DNA of 46,553 bases from Solidesulfovibrio fructosivorans JJ] (GTDB lineage Bacteria; Desulfobacterota; Desulfovibrionia; Desulfovibrionales; Desulfovibrionaceae): positions 1 to 46,553 of the forward strand of contig NZ_AECZ01000032.1 in the NCBI RefSeq assembly GCF_000179555.1, given 5' to 3'. Below, piece after piece: positions 37,681 to 45,733 of this stretch; the first letter of the stretch is position 1; each line of letters opens with the position of its first letter. A program made the position numbers and the translations under genes. Under the pieces are notes generated by a model. It searched no databases. It had not been told where the DNA came from and was given only the letters and a program-made list of their open reading frames with translations.

Positions 37681-38727
37681 TTAAAACTGGCTTAGGAACC
37701 GAATATCGTTTTCAAAAAACATGCGCAGGTCGCCGATGCCGTACTTGAGCATGGTCACGCGCTCCACGCCCATGCCGAAGGCGAAGCCGGTGTAACGCTC
37801 GGTGTCGTAGCCCACAGCGGCGAAGACGTTGGGGTCGACCATGCCGCAGCCCAGGATCTCGACGAAGCCCGTGCCCTTGCACACCCGGCAGGTGCCGGTC
37901 TCGGTCTCGCCCTTGCCGCCGCAGATGACGCAGGAGATGTCGACCTCGGCGCTCGGCTCGGTGAAGGGGAAAAAGCTCGGCCGAAAGCGCACATTGGTTT
38001 TCGGACCGAAAATGCGGCGCACAAAGGCGGTCAGCGTGCCGCGCAGATCGGCCATGGACACGCCCTCGTCCACGAGCAGCCCCTCGATCTGATGGAACAT
38101 GGGGGTGTGGGTCAGGTCGGAGTCGCGGCGGTAGACCTTGCCCGGGGCGATGACCGCGACCGGGGGCTTCCGGGCCAGCATGGTGCGGACCTGCAAGGGC
38201 GAGGTGTGGGTGCGCAGCACCACGTTGTCCGTGATGTACAGCGTATCCTGCATGTCCCGGGCGGGATGCTCGGGGGGCATGTTGAGCGCCTCGAAATTGT
38301 AGTAGTCGGTCTCGATCTCGGGCCCGGTGACGATGGAAAAGCCCAACTCGCCGAAGGCCTTGCAGATTTCCGCCGTCACCAGGGTGATGGGGTGCACGCT
38401 CCCGGCAAAAGGCGTCAGCCCCGGTTCGGTGGGATCGAACCCGGCCAGGGCGGCGGTCTGGGCCGCCCGGTTCAGCGCCGCGAGCCTTCCGTCGTACAGG
38501 GAGGTCAGCGACTGCTTGACCGTGTTGGCGGCCTGTCCGGCCGCGCGGCGGGCATCGGGGTCGAGGCCCGGGAGCTGGGACATGAGCGCGGCCAGCCGGC
38601 CCTTGCGCCCCAGGTAGGCGACCCGGATTTCCTCGAGGTCCTCAAGCGCCAGGGCCTGGTCGAGACGCGCGGCGCACTCCCCGACCAGGCCCTCTAGCTC
38701 GGCAACGAGCGTGGGTTGGCTTCCCAA
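37681..38727 (-). CDS. pheS: Phenylalanyl-tRNA synthetase alpha chain
   Basis: A 348-residue PheS: a coiled N-terminal tRNA-binding arm, then class II motifs 1-3 ([54 protein letters not shown]). Between motifs 2 and 3 there is a four-Cys zinc-ribbon-like insert (DISCVICGG ... CRVCKGTGF), a feature of the delta-proteobacterial form. It holds the catalytic site for Phe-tRNA synthesis. The stop is 61 bases ahead of repeat copy E. It begins 1 base after rplT. Confidence 0.95.
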   Translation of the reverse strand: MGSQPTLVAELEGLVGECAARLDQALALEDLEEIRVAYLGRKGRLAALMSQLPGLDPDARRAAGQAANTVKQSLTSLYDGRLAALNRAAQTAALAGFDPTEPGLTPFAGSVHPITLVTAEICKAFGELGFSIVTGPEIETDYYNFEALNMPPEHPARDMQDTLYITDNVVLRTHTSPLQVRTMLARKPPVAVIAPGKVYRRDSDLTHTPMFHQIEGLLVDEGVSMADLRGTLTAFVRRIFGPKTNVRFRPSFFPFTEPSAEVDISCVICGGKGETETGTCRVCKGTGFVEILGCGMVDPNVFAAVGYDTERYTGFAFGMGVERVTMLKYGIGDLRMFFENDIRFLSQF

Positions 38728-38728
38728 C

Positions 38729-39082
38729 TTAATTCACCTTGGCTTTGGCCAGCTCCGCCAGCTTCTGGAAGCTGTCCTTTTCGCGCACGGCCATATCGGC
38801 CAGGACCTTGCGGTCCAGCTCCACACCGGCAAGGGTCAGCCCACGCATAAAAACGCTGTAGGACAGGCCGTTCTCGCGGGCGGCGGCATTGATGCGGATG
38901 ATCCAGAGCTTGCGCATCTGGCGCTTGCGCTGCTTGCGGTCACGGTAGGCATAGGCCAGCGACCGTTCGGCAACCTCGCGGGCGGTTTCGTAGAGGACTC
39001 CGCGGGCTCCGACAAAGCCCTTGGCCATCTTCAAATATTTCTTGTGCCGCTTATGGGCGGCTTGTCCACGTTTGACGCGCAT
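38729..39082 (-). CDS. rplT: 50S ribosomal protein L20
   Basis: A 117-residue L20: basic N-terminus ([20 protein letters not shown]), then [20 protein letters not shown] and the C-terminal domain ending [11 protein letters not shown]20 binds 23S rRNA early in assembly and in many bacteria represses the infC-rpmI-rplT mRNA. Start ATG 39082; it follows rpmI after 40 bases. Confidence 0.96.
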   Translation of the reverse strand: MRVKRGQAAHKRHKKYLKMAKGFVGARGVLYETAREVAERSLAYAYRDRKQRKRQMRKLWIIRINAAARENGLSYSVFMRGLTLAGVELDRKVLADMAVREKDSFQKLAELAKAKVN

Positions 39083-39122
39083 GATCGGGCTCCTTTAGCG
39101 TGGTATGATCAGCCCAGGTCGC

Positions 39123-39320
39123 CTAGGCGTAGGGCAAAAGCCGGCGCACGGCCTTCTCGTTGGCCTTGTCGACCAGGGTGCCCTGGCCCAGGCGGCGGGT
39201 GCGCTTGGCGTTTTTCTTGGTCAGGATATGGCGCAGGTTCTGACGGCGACGGGCGAACTTGCCGGAACCGGTCTTGGTGAACCGCTTGGCCGCGCTGCGG
39301 TTGGTCTTCATCTTGGGCAT
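39123..39320 (-). CDS. rpmI: 50S ribosomal protein L35
   Basis: A 65-residue L35: MPKMKTNRSAAKRFTKTGSG, basic throughout and of normal length. It is the small partner between infC and rplT in the standard order. AAGGAG lies before the ATG in GTCCAAGGAGTCCGAT. Confidence 0.96.
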   Translation of the reverse strand: MPKMKTNRSAAKRFTKTGSGKFARRRQNLRHILTKKNAKRTRRLGQGTLVDKANEKAVRRLLPYA

Positions 39321-39344
39321 ATCGGACTCCTTGGACGCGACCGC

Positions 39345-39887
39345 TTACACGGGCGCGGGCGTTTTCTTGATTTGCGGGGCAAGCAGCATGGTCATCATGC
39401 GGCCTTCGGTGCGCGGCTCCTGCTCCACCTTGGCCAGGTCCCCCAGATCAGCCACGACGCGGGACAAAATAAGTACGCCCCGGTCCTTGTGCACGATCTC
39501 GCGTCCGCGGAAGAACACCGTGACCTTGCAACGGTCCCCTTCTTCCAGGAAGCGGCGAATGTGCTTGAGCTTGGTCTGGTAATCGTGCTCGTCGGTCTTG
39601 GGCCGGACCTTGATCTCCTTCAGCTGTACCGTGGAAGCCTTCTTGCGCGCCTCCTGCAGCTTTTTCTGCTGCTGGTACTTGAAACGGCCGAAGTCCATGA
39701 TCCGGCACACGGGCGGATCGGCGTTGGGCGCGACCTCGACCAGGTCGAGTCCCTTTTCCTGCGCCATACGCAGCGCCTCGCTGGTGGGGATGATGCCCAC
39801 CTGGGCGCCGTCGTCGGCGATCACCCGCACTTCACGGGCACGAATCCGGTGGTTACACCGGGGATCACTACTGGGAGCGGAAGTTAT
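39345..39887 (-). CDS. infC: Translation initiation factor IF-3 (AUA start proposed)
   Basis: A complete IF-3: N-terminal domain with [16 protein letters not shown] and [20 protein letters not shown], then the C-terminal domain with [20 protein letters not shown] and [10 protein letters not shown]. No ATG, GTG or TTG fits between the thrS stop and the conserved start of the domain. The in-frame GTG at 39902 lies inside thrS and is not preceded by a ribosome site. The best reading is ATA at 39887 with GGAGG 8 bases upstream, giving 180 residues. IF-3 is known to use rare start codons and to repress itself through them, so an AUA start fits. It overlaps thrS by 20 bases. A later ATT is a less likely alternative. 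Confidence 0.85.
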   Translation of the reverse strand: MTSAPSSDPRCNHRIRAREVRVIADDGAQVGIIPTSEALRMAQEKGLDLVEVAPNADPPVCRIMDFGRFKYQQQKKLQEARKKASTVQLKEIKVRPKTDEHDYQTKLKHIRRFLEEGDRCKVTVFFRGREIVHKDRGVLILSRVVADLGDLAKVEQEPRTEGRMMTMLLAPQIKKTPAPV

Positions 39888-41811
39888 AGCGCATACCTCC
39901 ACGCTTAAACGGTTCCAGGCAATCGGCCGTGATCATGAGCACAATCTCGTCCAGGGACTTGACGCCAAGATTCTCCCCGGACCGCAGCCGCACGTTCAGG
40001 CCGCCGAGTTCCTTTTCCTTGTCCCCCGCCACAAGCATATAGGGGACCTTCTCCATCTGGGCCTCGCGAACCTTGAAACCCAGCTTTTCGTTGCGCTCGT
40101 CCAGCTCGACCCGAATACCGGCCTCGGCCAGCTTGGCCTTAGCCTCTTCGGCAAATTCCTTCTGGGCGTCGGTAACGATGAGGATGCGCGCCTGCTCCGG
40201 CGACAGCCATGTGGGCAGGGCCCCGGCCGTATGCTCGATGAGCACGCCCAAAAACCGCTCCACCGCGCCGAGGATCACCCGGTGCAGCATGACGGGCCGT
40301 TTGCGCTCCCCATCCGCATCCGTATAAACGAGGTCGAAACGTTCCGGCAAGGTAAAGTCGCACTGCACCGTGGCGCATTGCCAACGGCGCTCTAAGGCAT
40401 CCTTGAGCTTGATGTCAATCTTCGGCCCGTAAAAAGCGCCGTCACCCTCGTTGATGTCGTAGGGAAGCCCGAGCGACTCCATGGCGTCGATGAGCGCCTT
40501 GGTGGCGCGATCCCAATCCTCGTCCGAGCCGATGGACTTCTCCGGACGGGTGGACAGATCCACTTCGTAGTCAAAGCCGAAAAGCGCCACCACATCCTGG
40601 ACGAATTTGATCACGCCCGTGATCTCGTCAAGAAGCTGATCGGGGCGGCACAGGATATGGGCATCGTCCTGGGTGAACTGGCGCACGCGCATAAGTCCGT
40701 GCAGCACGCCCGACTTTTCGTGGCGATGCACCACGCCGAGTTCGAAGTAGCGCTGGGGCAGATCGCGGTAGCTGCGCACGCGCGACTTGTAGATGAGCAT
40801 GTGCGACAGGCAGTTCATGGGCTTGATGCCGTAGGCCTGCCCGTCGATCTCGGTAAAATACATGTTCTCGCGATAATTGTCGTAATGCCCGGAGCGCTCC
40901 CAGAGTTCGCGGCGCAGGATAAGCGGGCCGCGCACGAGCTGGTAGCCGCGCCGCAAGTGCTCCCGGCGCTCGAAATCCTCGAGAATCGTGCGAATCAGCT
41001 CGCCTTTGGGATGCCAGATGGGCATGCCGGCGCCGACCTCTTCGGAAAAGCTGAACAGATCGAGTTGGGTGCCGAGCTTGCGGTGATCGCGCTTTTTGGC
41101 TTCCTCGAGATGGCGCAGATACTTCTTGAGGTCCGCGTCCGAGGCGAAGGCGGTGCCGTAAATGCGCTGCAGCATGGGGCGCTTTTCGTCGCCGCGCCAG
41201 TAGGCCCCGGCCACGGAGAGCAGCTTGAACGCCTTGACCGCGCCCGTGGTCGGCACATGGGGGCCGCGGCACAGGTCGGTGAACGTGCCGTGGCGATACA
41301 GGGAAACCGTGTCGCCCACGATGTTCTCGTCCATGATCTCGAGCTTGTAGACCTCGCCTTGGGAGGCGAAAAGCGCCTTGGCGTCGGCCTTGGGCACGAA
41401 GGTGCAGGAGAAAGGCGCGTTGGCGGCAATGCTCTTTTGCATTTCCGCCTCGATGGCCTCGAGATCTTCAGGCGTAAAGGGGCGCTCGAAAGCGAAATCG
41501 TAGTAGAAGCCGTTCTCGATGGACGGCCCGATGGTGACCTGGGCGGCGGGAAAAAGCTTCTTGACGGCCTCGGCCATGATGTGGGCGGTCGAGTGCCGTA
41601 TGATGGCCAGCCCTTCCGGGGAATCGGCCGCGACCGGCGCGAGATCCCGACCCCCTTCCGGAAGAGGCGCGGTCAAATCAAGGGGCTTGCCGTCGACCAG
41701 ACAGGCCACGGCATTTTTCATGCGCTTGCCGGAGATGCCCCGGGACAAAACCTGGCCGCAGGGTTCGCCGGCAGCCGCCTCCAGGGATGAATCCTCTATA
41801 GTGACCAGCAC
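39868..41811 (-). CDS. thrS: Threonyl-tRNA synthetase (GTG start)
   Basis: A 647-residue ThrS. A TGS domain opens it ([16 protein letters not shown]), then the editing domain with [12 protein letters not shown] and the zinc-site Cys region. The class II core has [41 protein letters not shown] and [19 protein letters not shown], and the C-terminal anticodon domain ends the protein. It charges tRNA-Thr. Start GTG 41811 gives the usual N-terminus, with AAGAAGG 4 bases before it; a GTG at 41838 would fall inside a leader hairpin. It is the head of the thrS-infC-rpmI-rplT-pheS-pheT operon, and its 3' end overlaps the infC start. Confidence 0.93.
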   Translation of the reverse strand: MLVTIEDSSLEAAAGEPCGQVLSRGISGKRMKNAVACLVDGKPLDLTAPLPEGGRDLAPVAADSPEGLAIIRHSTAHIMAEAVKKLFPAAQVTIGPSIENGFYYDFAFERPFTPEDLEAIEAEMQKSIAANAPFSCTFVPKADAKALFASQGEVYKLEIMDENIVGDTVSLYRHGTFTDLCRGPHVPTTGAVKAFKLLSVAGAYWRGDEKRPMLQRIYGTAFASDADLKKYLRHLEEAKKRDHRKLGTQLDLFSFSEEVGAGMPIWHPKGELIRTILEDFERREHLRRGYQLVRGPLILRRELWERSGHYDNYRENMYFTEIDGQAYGIKPMNCLSHMLIYKSRVRSYRDLPQRYFELGVVHRHEKSGVLHGLMRVRQFTQDDAHILCRPDQLLDEITGVIKFVQDVVALFGFDYEVDLSTRPEKSIGSDEDWDRATKALIDAMESLGLPYDINEGDGAFYGPKIDIKLKDALERRWQCATVQCDFTLPERFDLVYTDADGERKRPVMLHRVILGAVERFLGVLIEHTAGALPTWLSPEQARILIVTDAQKEFAEEAKAKLAEAGIRVELDERNEKLGFKVREAQMEKVPYMLVAGDKEKELGGLNVRLRSGENLGVKSLDEIVLMITADCLEPFKRGGMRYNFRSQ

Positions 41812-41823
41812 GTTGCCTTCTTT

Positions 41824-41840
41824 GGGTGGCGCTACCACCC
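41824..41840 (-). promoter_or_regulatory. thrS leader hairpin
   Basis: GGGTGG and CCACCC form a 6-bp stem with a 5-base loop ending just before AAGAAGG and the thrS GTG. Its position would let it act on ribosome binding; function is not shown. Confidence 0.4.
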
Positions 41841-41848
41841 TATCGCTC

Positions 41849-41877
41849 TATAAAGAAAGGGAGGCCGAGGCCTCCCT
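41849..41877 (-). terminator. Terminator/attenuator between tRNA-Val and thrS
   Basis: On the minus strand, AGGGAGGCC pairs with GGCCTCCCT (9-bp stem, 2-base centre) followed by TTCTTTAT. It sits 14 bases past the tRNA end, so it would stop or attenuate transcripts before thrS. Confidence 0.8.
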
Positions 41878-41890
41878 GTTGGTCGCACGC

Positions 41891-41965
41891 TGGTAGGACC
41901 GGGGAGATTTGAACTCCCGACCTCTTGCGTGTCAAGCAAGCGCTCTCCCCCTGAGCTACGGTCCT
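41891..41965 (-). tRNA. tRNA-Val (GAC)
   Basis: A 75-base cloverleaf read on the minus strand: acceptor AGGACCG with CGGTCCT, D stem GCTC/GAGC, anticodon stem CTTGC/GCAAG with loop TTGACAC (anticodon GAC, codon GUC), T stem GGGAG/CTCCC with loop TTCAAAT. The encoded 3' end is A-CCA. All stems pair. It lies between a promoter at 41989 and a terminator at 41849, and the AT-rich island begins on its 5' side. Confidence 0.96.
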
Positions 41966-41988
41966 ATAAACAGAATCAGGGAACAGGC

Positions 41989-42017
41989 TAAATGCCCCAA
42001 ACTCGTCCCGAAGTCAA
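41989..42017 (-). promoter_or_regulatory. Promoter of tRNA-Val (and possibly the thrS operon)
   Basis: On the minus strand, TTGACT (42017-42012), a 17-base spacer and CATTTA (41994-41989). The tRNA 5' end is 24 bases beyond the -10. It is the only promoter-like match I found upstream of the tRNA. Confidence 0.6.
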
Positions 42018-42426
42018 CCCCAAATCTTTCGTTCCCAAGAAAAAGTTGGGGGCCAAAACCGTTGGCTTCGTTGGCGCGTCGTTGGCTCGGGGTAAGTACG
42101 GATTTGGTACGGGGAGGTCAAGGGGTTTGTTGGGATTTTTTCACGGAGGAAAGAGAAACGGGGATTGGAGAGGTTTGGAGATGATAAATAGTTAGTGATT
42201 TTAGTATATTAACGACACGAGCTATGGAGTTACATGGTGCAGGTGAAATTGGTATTTTCAAAAAGTTAAACTTAGATAAATCGATTGGAATGAGCAACTG
42301 GCTGAAAATAATAGATATAAATTTACATTTTTTTCTTGAAAACGCATTCAATATTCTGCTACTCTGTATATAAACGCCTTTCCAAGGACGCCGATTCATA
42401 AAACAAATAAATCTAGGGCCTTAGCT
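42018..42426. other. Left junction of the AT-rich island
   Basis: No gene is supported. The DNA is GC-rich and ordinary to about 42130. It turns clearly AT-rich from about 42180 and stays so to the window edge. Short open frames on both strands lack ribosome sites or family resemblance. I saw no repeat of the tRNA sequence or integrase remnant here, so the exact boundary is not defined. Confidence 0.5.
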
Positions 42427-42654
42427 ATGGACGAAAAGATTCGTTGTCCGTTTTGCGACTCTGAGAAGACAACTATGTTCAATAGCAATGTTACTGAGTT
42501 GGACTACGCCTGTCGCGATTGTGGCAAGCAGTGGAAAATAACAAGTAGCACGGGAAAAATAATAAAAATTGGTTCAGCAATTTTAACTGGTGTTTTAACT
42601 GTTGCCATAGGGCTATTCAGTGGAGACTCAAATGGTTCTGATGGCAGCGATTAA
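42427..42654 (+). CDS. Small zinc-ribbon protein with C-terminal membrane helix
   Basis: A 75-residue protein. A four-Cys ribbon fills the N-terminal half (IRCPFCDSEKTTMF, C7/C10; YACRDCGKQW, C29/C32), followed by a basic stretch and one hydrophobic helix (IGSAILTGVLTVAIGLFSG), then an acidic Ser/Asp tail. It should be a metal-binding domain tethered to the membrane by its C-terminus. No family beyond zinc ribbon is recognised and the ribosome site is weak. First gene of the AT-rich island. Confidence 0.65.
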   Translation: MDEKIRCPFCDSEKTTMFNSNVTELDYACRDCGKQWKITSSTGKIIKIGSAILTGVLTVAIGLFSGDSNGSDGSD

Positions 42655-42717
42655 CGATGCAAAAATAAATATCAATACAGTTCGGCAACAAACTTGCATC
42701 AGGAAGGTGGTCTACCA

Positions 42718-43329
42718 ATGCCTACAGTAGATACAAGCCTATTTGATCCAGTAGCATTGAAATATACAAAAACTGAAAAAAGATGAAAAACAATTTGCAT
42801 CTGCCATTCTATACCAAGCCTTACCTGCAAGAATGTTATTATTTTTTGGACCAACTTATCATAAAGAAAATATAATCAGATATTATGGCCGCCTAACAAG
42901 TTTTCGCTTGATATTAGAAAAATTCCAATACACCACAAAAGAACTTTTAATCATGAAAATAGCTACATTGGTAACAAGCATGCTTCTGACGATAATAATT
43001 ATGGCTACTTATTGACTGGGAAAATGGCATTCAAAAGTGCTACAAAATATCTAAACGATCCAAACGGCAACTCAATATCATTACTTTATACAGCAATTTT
43101 AAGCATTGACACAGTAAAATCACTTGGCCTACCCCAACATATACAGTTAAGAATAGTAGAGATTGAAGATGACTTAATATTCAGAGTATACGCCAGTAAA
43201 ATGCGAAAAATAATTTTACCAACAAGAGCCTCTGAGCTGAAAGAAAGAATGAGAACAGCTTTCCATTCTCAAGAAGAATTTGTATCACTTTTTAAGGCAA
43301 TATTCTCAAGACAGGAGACAGGCAGTTAG
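42718..43329 (+). pseudogene. Frameshifted orphan gene
   Basis: An ATG at 42718 with a good ribosome site (AGGAAGG) opens a frame that stops after 22 residues (MPTVDTSLFDPVALKYTKTE). Removing one A from the A6 run at about 42776-42781 lets it continue as DEKQFASAILYQALPARMLL. A second shift in the T4 run near 42950 joins it to NHENSYIGNKHASDDNNYG and on to the frame ending at 43329. The joined protein would be about 204 residues with no transmembrane helix. In contrast, the existing fragment 42833-43015 ends in an artefactual hydrophobic tail. The whole looks like one gene broken by two homopolymer changes, either decay or base-calling error. Family unknown. Confidence 0.5.
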
Positions 43330-43452
43330 ACTAGAAAAGACGAGGCCTCCTCTAGTTCATTATTCAAAAATTGACATTACAGTTCGTATGGAATTGATTT
43401 TTTTTGATTATAGCTTTCCAAAATGAATAACCTCCAGAAGGAAGGGTTAACC

Positions 43453-43965
43453 ATGTGTGAACGCATGGATCTTGAAATGCTTGAAGGGATAACTAAGTCT
43501 ATTGGCGAACTTAAGGAAATAGAACGGGATAATGATTCTATAACATTTAAGTATCGAGACAAAGACGGAGACGATATTCCAGGGTTTATACAGCTTCTCA
43601 ATGAAGAAAGAGCTGTGGCAACTATCCTGATGTCTGTACCAGATACCCATAGCGTGAGCGCAATGATTGTAAGCAATATCTATAACAATGACCATAATGC
43701 TCACGGCACCTTTGCCTACACGACAAAAGTTGGCGATGACAAGTGGATAATAGCACTGGAGTCACACATCGGCACAAGAGGAGGAGTCGAGGATGCGGCG
43801 ATCCGCCATCAATTAAGGCGACTCGTCGATCAGATAAATGCTTTCGAGCGAACGATGGTCCAGGGGATTCAGGATGTCGGGCCAGATTCCTCTTTCCTAA
43901 AAAGTGGGTTCTGGGAAGCCCTTGGTAGCCTCGCTGGGGGATTCTTTCGCGGGTACAGTTCATAA
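43453..43965 (+). CDS. YbjN-like domain protein
   Basis: A 170-residue protein resembling the YbjN/type III secretion chaperone-like fold: a helix, strands (DSITFKYRDKDGDDIPGFIQ, TILMSVPDTHSVSAMIVSN), AYTTKVGDDKWIIALESH, a helix RHQLRRLVDQINAFERTMV, and a Gly-rich tail. YbjN proteins are proposed to regulate stress or motility. The ATG at 43453 is preferred because AGAAGGAAGG precedes it; an ATG 30 bases upstream is possible. No secretion genes are near. Family assignment is by pattern and is moderate. Confidence 0.6.
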   Translation: MCERMDLEMLEGITKSIGELKEIERDNDSITFKYRDKDGDDIPGFIQLLNEERAVATILMSVPDTHSVSAMIVSNIYNNDHNAHGTFAYTTKVGDDKWIIALESHIGTRGGVEDAAIRHQLRRLVDQINAFERTMVQGIQDVGPDSSFLKSGFWEALGSLAGGFFRGYSS

Positions 43966-44118
43966 CATGACGAAATCGAACAAGCCACTATACTTTGCTT
44001 CGTTTATTCTCAGTGCACAACAGAGATTAGCATTAACCAAAAACATGAAACTCAGTAATTATGATAGAAATACGATCTTTTACTTTGCTATAGCATAATT
44101 CTTGCATTGGAGATTCCA

Positions 44119-44421
44119 ATGGTAAATTTATTTTCCATATTCAATTGGTGGAAAGGTGAAAAATACGGAGAAACAATTGGAAGTGCCATGCAAAGAGGAA
44201 AATCGCTTGAGGATGCCATTCGAGAAGCATATAATACCCACGGAGCGATATCTCCTTCTGCTATTACTACATATTATTTTTCGCAATCCCCTTTCTTCCT
44301 CAGCCTGTCAGGCGTTGTCAGTGGATATTACAAACAAAAAATAGGATTTTATGGCTATAATTTATTTAAATCATTAAAACAAGTCTCCAAGGAAATGCTT
44401 TCAAATCGCCATTCGCCCTAA
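44119..44421 (+). CDS. Small hypothetical protein of the island
   Basis: A 100-residue protein with an N-terminal aromatic cluster (LFSIFNWWKGEKYGE), then a helix (TIGSAMQRGKSLEDAIREAY), Tyr/Phe/Ser-rich segments and a basic tail. No motif is recognised. The ATG at 44119 has GGAGA upstream. Coding support is limited to frame length and the AT-rich codon use shared with its neighbours. Confidence 0.45.
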   Translation: MVNLFSIFNWWKGEKYGETIGSAMQRGKSLEDAIREAYNTHGAISPSAITTYYFSQSPFFLSLSGVVSGYYKQKIGFYGYNLFKSLKQVSKEMLSNRHSP

Positions 44422-44510
44422 CATCTAATATTTTTGATTATTGAAGGCCTACTAAAGTACGAATTTATGCAATAATTATGCATGCCACCTAGACGAATGG
44501 ACGCAACATT

Positions 44511-44711
44511 ATGAATCATATAATAAAAACTCTTATCCACCATGGAACACACTTGGCTAACAAACATCCTAAAGCCGCTGTTGTTGGTAGTATAGCAGGC
44601 GCGGCTATTTCAGTTGCCACAGGAGGATTAGGAGTAATTGTAGCAGGGGTATTGATAGGCGCAGTTGCTGGTGCTGCTGCAGGTGAGGTGATCGAAGAAA
44701 TTAAGAAATAA
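44511..44711 (+). CDS. Glycine-zipper small membrane protein
   Basis: A 66-residue protein: short basic/His N-terminus (KTLIHHGTHLANKHPKAA), then two adjoining hydrophobic helices of GxxxG/AxxxG type (VVGSIAGAAISVATGGLGVI, VAGVLIGAVAGAAAGEVI) and an acidic/basic end. Such glycine-zipper hairpins insert in membranes and often oligomerise (holin-, bacteriocin- or toxin-like peptides). Function is unknown. The ribosome site is weak. It is followed after 70 bases by a minus-strand gene remnant. Confidence 0.55.
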   Translation: MNHIIKTLIHHGTHLANKHPKAAVVGSIAGAAISVATGGLGVIVAGVLIGAVAGAAAGEVIEEIKK

Positions 44712-44781
44712 AGCCCCACATTCCATCTTCCCAGGACGACGTGGGCCATGACGCGCAACTATTCCCAAACAATCCAGCTAA

Positions 44782-44938
44782 CTACTTCTTTTCCAGAACG
44801 ATCTTCCCCTCTTCCAAGCAGGAGACCTTGAACTCATCACCCTGCTTGAAGCCGCAGTTGGCCAGGAGCGTTGGGGATAGACGAAGACCATTCTTCGAGA
44901 GCTTGGTATTACCGGAAACCGTGCGTACACCCGTACAT
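44782..44938 (-). pseudogene. AbrB/SpoVT-type antitoxin remnant lacking an in-frame start
   Basis: A minus-strand frame ending at 44782 reads TVSGNTKLSKNGLRLSPTLL, then ANCGFKQGDEFKVSC and LEEGKIVLEKK. This is the AbrB-like swapped-hairpin domain typical of small antitoxins. The frame is closed by TAG about 15 residues upstream of it and has no ATG, GTG or TTG. An ATG at 44936-44938 is one base out of frame, so a single indel would restore about 52 residues. It is more GC-rich than its neighbours, as if acquired separately. Decay, error or a non-standard start are all possible. No toxin partner is recognised next to it. Confidence 0.6.
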
Positions 44939-44961
44939 TTTCTCTAAATCTTATCTTACCG

Positions 44962-45531
44962 CTAGGATCCGTTGTTGCACGAAGCGTTCAACAGCCCTTT
45001 TGAAAGTTCAATTTTTGTATCATCTTGTTTACTTGGATCATCTATGAGACTGCAAGCTAAAAAAGCTATGCTTGCCTGTTGCATAACTACAAGCTTATCA
45101 TGAAACCTATTTATTTGCTTCAAACTTTTATTATACATATAGAAAAAAATCCCTGAAATAAATTCCGTCAACAGACCTGCACCCGCCGAAAGGTACGCAA
45201 TATCCACTTGCCCGTTCATAACCATCGAAAAATACACACCGAGACCGATACCAAATAAAATCAGCATAAAACCTAACACAGCAACAATTTGACAAAGTCG
45301 AAAACTTTGCGCCGCCTGGATTCTAGTCTGTGCTATATATCCATCAAGTGCAGAAATATTTGTCAATAAAACATACTTAAAAATATCGTTCCCACTCGCA
45401 GCTTCTAACTTCGCTGCATAATTCTCTCTTTCAACTCTAGACCTTTCTGTAGTCTGCTTAAGAAGTTGAACAGATACACGAATCAAATCTGTAATATTAA
45501 AAGGATCAACCAGCGTAGTTATAAAACTCAT
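44962..45531 (-). CDS. Two-helix membrane protein resembling TRADD-N-associated domain
   Basis: A 189-residue protein. The N-terminal 75 residues are helical and soluble (LIRVSVQLLKQTTERSRVE). Two transmembrane helices follow (IVAVLGFMLILFGIGLGVYF, LSAGAGLLTEFISGIFFYMY) with a QAAQSFRLCQ lead-in and a YNKSLKQINRFHDKLVVMQQ helix after. This order (Q-x-S-F, helix, short loop, helix, YN-K, Q-x-N-x-x-H-D-K-L) is how I remember the TRADD-N-associated two-helix membrane domain found with STAND or conflict-type genes. The AAA+ ATPase gene lies 200 bases upstream on the same strand, so the pair may be a unit. The ribosome site before ATG 45531 is weak. Confidence 0.7.
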   Translation of the reverse strand: MSFITTLVDPFNITDLIRVSVQLLKQTTERSRVERENYAAKLEAASGNDIFKYVLLTNISALDGYIAQTRIQAAQSFRLCQIVAVLGFMLILFGIGLGVYFSMVMNGQVDIAYLSAGAGLLTEFISGIFFYMYNKSLKQINRFHDKLVVMQQASIAFLACSLIDDPSKQDDTKIELSKGLLNASCNNGS

Positions 45532-45733
45532 TTACAACCTCACGTACTTAGCGTGAATCCATTTAACTACAAAGTGCAAGGGTTGATCGTTGTAAATATT
45601 GACTTAAAGCAGTTATTTGATGCTGTTAAACAACTCGTCTTTGCATTATTCTTTACCCACAGACAAATAAAGACCCACGCCAAACATTTTTTTTGGACAA
45701 CGTGGGCCATTTTCATCCATATAGTAAGGATCA

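Noticed and set aside
41891-41965. tRNA-Val as the attachment site of the island
   Set aside because: The island lies on the tRNA 5' side, and I found no second copy of the tRNA 3' end in the window.
41992-42195. Short plus-strand frame (67 codons) next to tRNA-Val
   Set aside because: It overlaps the tRNA promoter, has no ribosome site and gives a low-complexity basic/Gly translation.
43967-44098. A 43-codon frame after the YbjN-like gene
   Set aside because: ATG lies just after the preceding stop, but there is no independent support and no motif; not called.
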